Assembly (NCBI GenBank): GCA_015067825.1 | Contig: SVLQ01000007.1 | Span: 1 to 64,000, forward strand | From: Oscillospiraceae bacterium | GTDB taxonomy: Bacteria > Bacillota > Clostridia > Oscillospirales > QAMX01 | Direction: 5' to 3' | DNA length: 64,000 bases | In this document: positions 58,716 to 64,000 of the stretch, piece by piece | How positions within the stretch are numbered: position 1 is the first letter of the stretch | Layout of the letters: each line of letters opens with the position of its first letter | Notes under the pieces: model-generated | What the model was told of the DNA's origin: nothing | Database searches by the model: none | What the model saw: the letters and a program-made list of their open reading frames with translations, nothing else | Translations under genes and position numbers: made by a program

Positions 58716-61079
58716 TCACCGCAGTTCCTTTTCGTAGTACAAAACGAGTTCGCCGTCTTCGATCTCCGAATGCACGAGGTGCGTGTATCCCCAATGCAGA
58801 TAGATCGCCAAATTGCGCGCCTCCTTGGCCGCAACACCGATCGTCAAAGCTTTGTAGCCCGCATGGGCTGCGTAGGCTTCCATTTCCTTTACGAGCGCGG
58901 AGATATGCCCTTGGCATTCGTACTTACCCGTGATGCGCAATGCGTTGAGGTTGGCGACGGTTTTGCCGTCGGCGAGAACCGTGCGGCCGCCGATGGCCGA
59001 GCAGTCGGGGGAAAAGAGCAGGGTACCTTCGCCGACCGGGTCACCGTCGACACAAACGGCAAAGGTGCGCATCGCGCCGGTTTGATTGCCGGCGATATAT
59101 TCGTCTCTCCAGCGGATCCAACGCGAATCGCCGGGATTCTTTTCGATATTTCGCGACCAAAGCGTTGCGAGCCCAATCTCCGTTGCCGGGGCGACCGAGA
59201 TATTTTGCGGCGCTTTGGCGGCGAGGGAGAGCGCCGTTTTTACAATAGAATCGACGTCCAGCCCGCAGGCGGCGCATTGCTCGGCGACCGAACCCTGGGC
59301 GACGTAATGTTCTCCGCAGTTGATGCGGTGCACGCGCCGTTCTGCGGATGCGGCCAGCGTAACGCCCATCGAACCGGCCGCGGCACACTCTTCCAAAACG
59401 ATGACCTCGCCGGAAACCGCGGCGAAGATCTCGTCGGTCGGCAGCGGATGCACGTGGTTGAGCTTTAAAACCGCAGCGTCAACGCCCTGCGCGGCAAGTG
59501 TTTCGGCCGCGCTGACGGCGGTATCGATCAGACGGCCGGCGGCAGCGAGGGTGAGATCGCGTCCCTTGCGCAAAAGCACAAGCGGTTCTGCGGCGGTGTC
59601 GGCGGAAAAATCAGCCGAACGTCCGCGCGGATAACGGATCGCCGTGGGACCGTCGGTACGCGAAAGGGCGTAGCGGAGCATCGTTCGCAGCTCGGCGGTG
59701 TTTGCAGGCATCAAAATCTCCATGCCGGGGATCGATTTGAGCATCGCGAGGTCGTAGAGTCCTTGGTGTGTCTCGCCGTCCTCGCCGACAAAACCGGCGC
59801 GGTCGACGCAGAAAACGACGGGCAAATGCATGATGCCCACGTCGTGCAGGATCTCGTCGTAGGCGCGCTGGAGAAACGTCGAATAAATCGCGACGATCGG
59901 CTTTGAGCCTTCCGCGGCCATGCCTGCCGCCATCGTTACGGCGTGTTCTTCGGCAATTCCGACGTCAAAATAGCGGTCGGGAAACCGCTTGGAAAACTCC
60001 GAAAGCCCAACGCCGGAACCCATCGCCGCCGTGATCGCGCAAATCTTCGGGTCTGCCTCGGCCAATTCGCAGAGCTCCTTGCCGAAGGCCGCGCTGAACG
60101 TTTCGCCGCTGCCTTTTTTGCAGCGGCCGGAGGCTAGATCGAAGCTGTCGACCCCGTGGAAGCTCTCCGGGCTGCCCTCTGAATATTTATATCCGTGGCC
60201 CTTTTGCGTGACCGCGTGGATCAGCACGGGGCCGTTGAAGGTTTTTGCGGTTTCAAAAATACGGCAGAGCTCAAAAACGTCGTGGCCGTCGACAGGTCCG
60301 ATGTATTCAAAGCCCAAGGTTTCAAAAAATGTAGAGGGAATGATCGAGTGTTTGATGCTGTCTTTGACGCCGGAAAACACGCGGTTGAGCTGCTGGCCGC
60401 CGGGGACTGCGCGCATGAAGCTGTGGTATTTCTGCTTGGCCGAGCGGTATTCTTCCTTGACGCGGAACCTCGTCAGCATTCTGGAGACCGCGCCGACGCT
60501 TTGCCCGATCGACATGCCGTTGTCGTTCAAAACGACGATCACCGGCAACCCGGATGCCCCGGCGTCGTTGAGCCCTTCGTAGGCGAGGCCGCCGCCCATT
60601 GCCCCATCGCCGATCACGGCGATTACCTTGCCGCGCTTGTCCGGCGGCAACAGTGATTGCGCGCGGGCGAGACCGAGCGCGACCGAGACCGAGGTCGATC
60701 CGTGGCCGGCGACGAATGCGTCGTGTTTGCTCTCGGAAGGCTTGGGGAACCCCGAAAGCCCGTCTTTTTTGCGCAGCGAATCGAAGCCGTTGCGGCGGCC
60801 GGTATAGAGCTTGTGTGCGTAGCACTGGTGTCCGACGTCAAAGACCAAGCGGTCGTTTGCGCCGGTATCAAAACAGCGGTGGATAGCGGTCGTGAGCTCG
60901 ACGACCCCCAAATTGGATGCGACGTGTCCGCCGGTTTTCGACAGCGTTTGCAGCAGAAAACGCCGCGTTTCCTTGCAGAGACGCGGAAGCTCCTGCGGGC
61001 TCAGACGCTTGATATCGTCGGGCGAGTCGATCGCAGACAGGATCGGGAAGGCGGATGCGTGTTCGTCTCTCTTGTTCAT
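58716..61079 (-). CDS. dxs: 1-deoxy-D-xylulose-5-phosphate synthase with C-terminal GNAT domain
   Basis: A 787-residue fusion in one uninterrupted frame. Residues 1-620 or so are DXS, which joins pyruvate and glyceraldehyde 3-phosphate to start the MEP isoprenoid route. Motifs: RFLLQTLSKTGGHVASNLGVVELT, VAGHGSTSVSVALGLARA, the TPP motif VIGDGAMGGGLAYEGLNDAG, FDVGIAEEHAVTMAAGMA, and CVDRAGFVGEDGETHQG. From about 630 a GNAT domain follows (DGDPVGEGTLLF, then ALRITGKYECQGHISALVKEMEAYAAHAGYKALTIGV, then ARNLAIYLHWGYTHLV). Ordinary DXS is about 620 residues. The GNAT loop CQGHIS stands for the acetyl-CoA-binding Q/RxxGxG/A motif. Confidence 0.93.
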   Translation of the reverse strand: MNKRDEHASAFPILSAIDSPDDIKRLSPQELPRLCKETRRFLLQTLSKTGGHVASNLGVVELTTAIHRCFDTGANDRLVFDVGHQCYAHKLYTGRRNGFDSLRKKDGLSGFPKPSESKHDAFVAGHGSTSVSVALGLARAQSLLPPDKRGKVIAVIGDGAMGGGLAYEGLNDAGASGLPVIVVLNDNGMSIGQSVGAVSRMLTRFRVKEEYRSAKQKYHSFMRAVPGGQQLNRVFSGVKDSIKHSIIPSTFFETLGFEYIGPVDGHDVFELCRIFETAKTFNGPVLIHAVTQKGHGYKYSEGSPESFHGVDSFDLASGRCKKGSGETFSAAFGKELCELAEADPKICAITAAMGSGVGLSEFSKRFPDRYFDVGIAEEHAVTMAAGMAAEGSKPIVAIYSTFLQRAYDEILHDVGIMHLPVVFCVDRAGFVGEDGETHQGLYDLAMLKSIPGMEILMPANTAELRTMLRYALSRTDGPTAIRYPRGRSADFSADTAAEPLVLLRKGRDLTLAAAGRLIDTAVSAAETLAAQGVDAAVLKLNHVHPLPTDEIFAAVSGEVIVLEECAAAGSMGVTLAASAERRVHRINCGEHYVAQGSVAEQCAACGLDVDSIVKTALSLAAKAPQNISVAPATEIGLATLWSRNIEKNPGDSRWIRWRDEYIAGNQTGAMRTFAVCVDGDPVGEGTLLFSPDCSAIGGRTVLADGKTVANLNALRITGKYECQGHISALVKEMEAYAAHAGYKALTIGVAAKEARNLAIYLHWGYTHLVHSEIEDGELVLYYEKELR

Positions 61080-61093
61080 GGCGGTGCCTCTTC

Positions 61094-61136
61094 ATAAAAA
61101 TCAAGATCGGCCGACGTCATTGCGTACGGCCGAATC
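61094..61136 (-). terminator. terminator-like hairpin in the dxs leader (candidate attenuator)
   Basis: On the minus strand GAT-t-CGGCCG pairs with CGGCCGATC, with an inner ACG/CGT, then TTGATTTTTA. It lies between the dxs promoter and start codon. Confidence 0.55.
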
Positions 61137-61182
61137 TGCATAAATCTTCAGTCTTACCCAAATGAAACAGGGTGGTAATCAT

Positions 61183-61211
61183 ATTGTAGCACAAGAAAAC
61201 TTCGATTGCAA
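61183..61211 (-). promoter_or_regulatory. promoter of the dxs-recN operon
   Basis: On the minus strand, -35 TTGCAA (61206-61211), 17-bp spacer, -10 TACAAT (61183-61188). The leader is about 100 bases. Confidence 0.75.
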
Positions 61212-61295
61212 GCACTTTATACACAAAATGTAAATTTATGCATCAAAAAATACGCACAACTTTTTGCATTTTCATCGTCTGTTTACGAAAAGTTC

Positions 61296-61324
61296 TTGAA
61301 AAAAAGCGTGTACGGATGTATAAT
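61296..61324 (+). promoter_or_regulatory. ychF promoter
   Basis: -35 TTGAAA (61296-61301), 17-bp spacer, perfect -10 TATAAT (61319-61324). Confidence 0.8.
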
Positions 61325-61372
61325 ATAATGTAGCGATTCATGCACGAAAATAGATCGGAAGGAATTATATAT

Positions 61373-62467
61373 ATGAAACTTGGTATCGTCGGACTCCCCA
61401 ACGTGGGCAAAAGCACACTCTTTAACGCCATGACTGCCGGCAAGGCGGAAGCCGCCAACTATCCGTTCTGCACGATCGATCCCAACGTGGGCATCGTCTC
61501 GGTGCCGGATCAGCGTTTGGATGCGTTGGCGAAGATGTACGACCCCGAAAAGTACACGCCCGCCGTGGTCGAATTCGTCGACATCGCCGGTTTGGTACGC
61601 GGTGCGTCCAAGGGTGAAGGTCTCGGCAACCGCTTCCTCTCGCATATCCGTGAGGTCGACGGCATCGTCCACGTCGTGCGCTGCTTCGAAGACAGCGATA
61701 TCGTCCACGTCGACAGCACGATCGACCCCATCCGCGACATCGAAACGATCACCTACGAGCTGATCCTCTCGGATATCGAACTCGTCGAACGCCGTATCGA
61801 CAAGGAAAAGAAGCTCGCCAAGGGCGACAAAAAGCACGCCGAAGCTGCCGAACTTTTCGAATCGCTTCTGGAGCGTCTGAACGAAGGCAAGCCCGCGCTC
61901 GGGTTTGATTGCAGCCCCGAAGAAGCCGAGATCATCGCCGAAGTGCCGCTGCTCTCGGGCAAGCGCGTTCTGTACGCCGCGAACATGAGCGAATCCGATT
62001 TCGTCGGCGGCGTCGAATCCAACGCCCACTATAAGGCCGTCTGTGCCTATGCCGAAAGCCATGGCGCGGGTGTCATCCCGGTCTGCGCGCAGATCGAATC
62101 GGAGCTTGCGGGCATGGAAGAAGAAGACAAGCTGATGTTTTTGGAAGAGCTCGGTCTTGAACGGAGCGGCCTTGACCGCCTGATCACCGCCTCCTACGAT
62201 CTGCTCGGTCTGATCTCGTACCTGACCGCCGGCAAGCCCGAAGTCCGCGCATGGACGATCCGCAAGGGCACCAAAGCGCCGCAGGCCGCCGGTGTTATTC
62301 ACTCCGATTTCGAACGCGGCTTCATCCGCGCCGAAGTCGTCGCCTTTGACGATCTGATCGCCTCCGGCTCGCTGGCCGCGGCCAAGGAAAAGGGCCTCGT
62401 CAGAAGCGAAGGCAAGGAGTACGTCATGCGCGACGGCGACGTCGTGCTGTTCCGCTTCAACGTTTAA
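61373..62467 (+). CDS. ychF: redox-regulated ATPase YchF
   Basis: A 364-residue Obg-family protein that prefers ATP and links to ribosome and redox stress control. ATG 61373 is 9 bases after GGAAGGA. G1 [16 protein letters not shown]3 [17 protein letters not shown] and G4-like [10 protein letters not shown] (NMxE, the ATP-specific variant) are present. The C-terminal TGS domain ends [16 protein letters not shown]. Size and motifs are normal. Single gene with its own promoter; the next gene starts 16 bp later and may be co-transcribed. Confidence 0.96.
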   Translation: MKLGIVGLPNVGKSTLFNAMTAGKAEAANYPFCTIDPNVGIVSVPDQRLDALAKMYDPEKYTPAVVEFVDIAGLVRGASKGEGLGNRFLSHIREVDGIVHVVRCFEDSDIVHVDSTIDPIRDIETITYELILSDIELVERRIDKEKKLAKGDKKHAEAAELFESLLERLNEGKPALGFDCSPEEAEIIAEVPLLSGKRVLYAANMSESDFVGGVESNAHYKAVCAYAESHGAGVIPVCAQIESELAGMEEEDKLMFLEELGLERSGLDRLITASYDLLGLISYLTAGKPEVRAWTIRKGTKAPQAAGVIHSDFERGFIRAEVVAFDDLIASGSLAAAKEKGLVRSEGKEYVMRDGDVVLFRFNV

Positions 62468-62483
62468 CGGGAGGGGATCACCT

Positions 62484-63218
62484 ATGGCGGAAGCTATGCA
62501 GCCGGTAGAGAAGCGCGTTGGGCGCGTCGGTCTGATCGACGCCGCACGCGGTCTGTCGATCCTTCTGATGGTCGTCTATCATCTGTGCTTCGACCTCTAT
62601 CAATCCGGCTACATCAGCAGCTCGCTGATGTATGCGCCGCTGGTCAATTTCCTGCAGGTATTGTTCGCCTCGCTGTTTATCCTGATGAGCGGGATCTCCT
62701 GCCGCTTTTCGCGCAATAACCTCAAACGCGGGATCCTGATGTTTCTTGCGGGCATGGCGGTCACCGCCGTGACCTATTTCTACGACCAATCGTTGATGGT
62801 CCGTTTCGGAATTCTCCATTTCCTCGGCGTTGCGGCGATTTTCTTCGCGCTGGTCGGCAAATCGCTCGATAAGCTGCTGCCGTCGTTTGTCGCGCCGATC
62901 GTCTATCTGGTCGGTGCGGTCGCCACGTGGACGATCCCGGATCGCACCTACGACGTCGAGTGGCTCTGGATGTTCGGCTTCCGCTCGCCGGAATTTTTCT
63001 CGTCCGATTATTTCCCGATCCTCCCGAACATCTTCGTCTACCTGTTCGGCACGTGGCTCGGCACCTATATCGCCGCCGGTCGTTTTCCGCAATGGTTCTA
63101 CCGTCTGCGCCTGAAACCGCTCGAATGGATCGGCCGCAAAACGATCTGGGTCTACCTCGTCCACCAGCCGCTGTGCATCGGTATCGTCTGGGTGGTAAAT
63201 CAAATTGCATCGATTTGA
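62484..63218 (+). CDS. DUF1624/heparan-alpha-glucosaminide N-acetyltransferase-like membrane protein
   Basis: A 244-residue protein with about seven helices, following GGGAGGGG. The family signature is in the first helices: RVGLIDAARGLSILLMVVYHLCFDL and FASLFILMSGISCRFSRNN, with the conserved His of YHLCFD. The C-terminal IGRKTIWVYLVHQPLCIGIVW is the usual end of YeiB/HGSNAT-like acyltransferases. They move acetyl groups across the membrane onto sugars in some cases; the bacterial substrates are unknown. It lies 16 bp after ychF, probably by readthrough. Its last codons are inside the first copy of the 119-bp repeat. Confidence 0.85.
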   Translation: MAEAMQPVEKRVGRVGLIDAARGLSILLMVVYHLCFDLYQSGYISSSLMYAPLVNFLQVLFASLFILMSGISCRFSRNNLKRGILMFLAGMAVTAVTYFYDQSLMVRFGILHFLGVAAIFFALVGKSLDKLLPSFVAPIVYLVGAVATWTIPDRTYDVEWLWMFGFRSPEFFSSDYFPILPNIFVYLFGTWLGTYIAAGRFPQWFYRLRLKPLEWIGRKTIWVYLVHQPLCIGIVWVVNQIASI

Positions 63219-63443
63219 AAACTGTGTTTTCAAATCGGGTCCGCTGCGGCGGGGGTTCTCACGCGCTGATCCCCGCCGACAAAATCTACGATTTCGTCGG
63301 CTCCTCTCGGCGCGTGGACGAGCTTTTAGCGATTTGGAAACTGCGTTTCCAAACCGGGGCCGCTGCGGCGGGGGTTCTCACGCGCTGATCCCCGCCGACA
63401 AAATCTGCGATTTCGTCGGCTCCTCTCGGCGCGTGGACGAGCT
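63211..63443. repeat. tandem 119-bp repeat with conserved hairpins, two copies
   Basis: Copy 1 spans 63211-63329 and copy 2 starts at 63330; the second is nearly complete. Each unit has a hairpin (CGATTTGAAAAC/GTTTTCAAATCG in copy 1, a changed but still paired version in copy 2), a GGCGGGG/CCCCGCC stem, and CGACAAAATC/GATTTCGTCG. The first copy begins inside the stop region of the upstream gene. Open frames across it are spurious. It fills most of the 327-bp gap. Confidence 0.75.
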
Positions 63444-63461
63444 TACGCTCGTCTTAGTGGT

Positions 63462-63492
63462 GTTTTTTCGGCAGCAAAGCCGCCGAAAAAAC
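63462..63492. terminator. palindromic terminator after the tandem repeat
   Basis: GTTTTTTCGGC pairs with GCCGAAAAAAC with an inner GC/GC. Confidence 0.7.
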
Positions 63493-63545
63493 GAAGATAG
63501 AAATTTTTAGTTGTCTGGATTTTTTTGGTCGAAAGGAGATCGGTG

Positions 63546-64000
63546 ATGAAACAAAAACCGAAATTCAATCTGTTTTCGCTGGTCAACGACAAAAAAGAGC
63601 GCAAAGGCGGCATCAGCAAGGCGTTGACCGACCTCGACATGGCGCTCTTCCTCTGTGCGTTTTCTGCGATCTTTGGTATCCTGCACTACAGGATTTTTGC
63701 CAATCCCGCCGGTATGAATACCTCGATCTGGGGTTTGATCTTAACGCTGATCTTCTGCACGTTTTGGATCTGGATGGCCTTTTCCGGCGGCCGCTATCTC
63801 CGCAAGGGCTTTTGGATCACGGCGCTTGTGATCTGGGGCATGGCGCTCCTGTGCGCGATCGCCAATTTAAATTCTTTCAAGGTGTTTGAAAACCTGCCGG
63901 GCACGGTCCTGCGCACGATGGCAGGCTACACCGTGCTGATCCTCTCGCTCTTCTTCGCCGCGACCGTTTTCCCAATCCTGCCCGGTATCGGTGCGCTCGG
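63546..64000 (+). CDS. membrane protein of unknown function (3' end outside window)
   Basis: ATG 63546 follows GAAAGGAG by 7 bases and the frame stays open to the window's end (151 codons seen). It begins KQKPKFNLFSLVNDKKERKG, then at least four hydrophobic segments (ALFLCAFSAIFGILHY, IWGLILTLIFCTFWIWMAF, FWITALVIWGMALLCAIAN, MAGYTVLILSLFFAATVF). I do not recognise the family. The cytoplasmic Lys-rich start and closely spaced helices suggest a small polytopic membrane protein. It is separated from its upstream neighbour by the repeat and a hairpin. Confidence 0.65.
   Translation, partial: MKQKPKFNLFSLVNDKKERKGGISKALTDLDMALFLCAFSAIFGILHYRIFANPAGMNTSIWGLILTLIFCTFWIWMAFSGGRYLRKGFWITALVIWGMALLCAIANLNSFKVFENLPGTVLRTMAGYTVLILSLFFAATVFPILPGIGAL

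Noticed and set aside
63205..63510. A 101-residue ORF across the tandem repeat
   Set aside because: It follows the repeat unit and reads the same peptide twice, with no ribosome binding site; a repeat-derived artefact.
1..64000. CRISPR arrays, rRNA, tmRNA, replication origin or prophage genes
   Set aside because: None seen: no regular spaced repeats, no rRNA-like sequence, no phage structural proteins, and no DnaA-box cluster.

Overview
The window reads as chromosomal DNA from an anaerobic, G+C-rich member of the Clostridia (Oscillospirales-like, probably an uncultured gut bacterium). The reasons are Firmicutes-style Shine-Dalgarno sites (AAGGAGG), frequent TTG/GTG starts, near-canonical -35/-10 promoters with 17-bp spacing, a sodium-pump decarboxylase beta subunit, an ECF vitamin-transporter S component, a LytTR/GHKL two-component pair, and the Clostridia/Bacilli cluster dxs-tlyA-nadK-argR-recN. 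No rRNA, CRISPR array or phage structural module is visible. One tRNA, tRNA-Leu(GAG), is present.

Layout. (1) 1-4.4 kb is visibly lower in G+C. It holds the end of a giant 2-hydroxyacyl-CoA dehydratase activase-type protein, an alpha/beta hydrolase, a LexA-like repressor cut off before its catalytic lysine, and the 3' part of a large serine recombinase that runs directly into a methyltransferase. This looks like the collapsed end of a mobile element, or an assembly join. (2) 5-16 kb carries GH36 and GH32 glycosidases, a cytidylate-kinase-like protein, a MATE exporter, dcd, a GNAT acetyltransferase, an nfo-led operon, a broken RAYT transposase with REP-like repeats, and a transglutaminase-like protein with an EamA permease. 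(3) 17-26 kb has a GH28-type enzyme, an exported protein in low-G+C DNA, and two tandem GH38 alpha-mannosidases. (4) 26-38 kb has oadB with a 43-residue OadG-like partner, an exported trypsin-like protease, ilvE, an orphan PTS IIC-like permease, rpsT, a SUKH protein, metY, a large lipoprotein, and an F420-0:glutamate-ligase-like protein. (5) 38-49 kb has tRNA-Leu, two MGMT-family proteins, a heterodimeric ABC exporter with a LytTR/GHKL pair, an ECF S component coupled to a P-loop kinase behind a structured leader, cysE, and an oxidoreductase. (6) 49-64 kb has a stand-alone SNF2-type helicase related to mobile-element DarB-like proteins, a zinc-ribbon protein, the recN-argR-nadK-tlyA-nudix-dxs operon, ychF, an acyltransferase-like membrane protein, a structured 119-bp tandem repeat, and a membrane protein that leaves the window.

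How the genes fit together. The five glycosidases (GH36, GH32, GH28, two GH38) all lack signal peptides, so they probably finish digestion of imported oligosaccharides, although no matching transporter is in the window. metY and cysE point to sulfide assimilation. oadB and its small partner would couple a decarboxylation to sodium export. The strongest leads for new biology are a DXS-GNAT fusion, a leader RNA with three AGAA-capped hairpins ending in an intrinsic terminator upstream of the ECF/kinase pair, a tandem repeat with compensatory hairpin changes, 11-bp phased operator repeats ahead of a lipoprotein gene, and the solitary DarB-like helicase.
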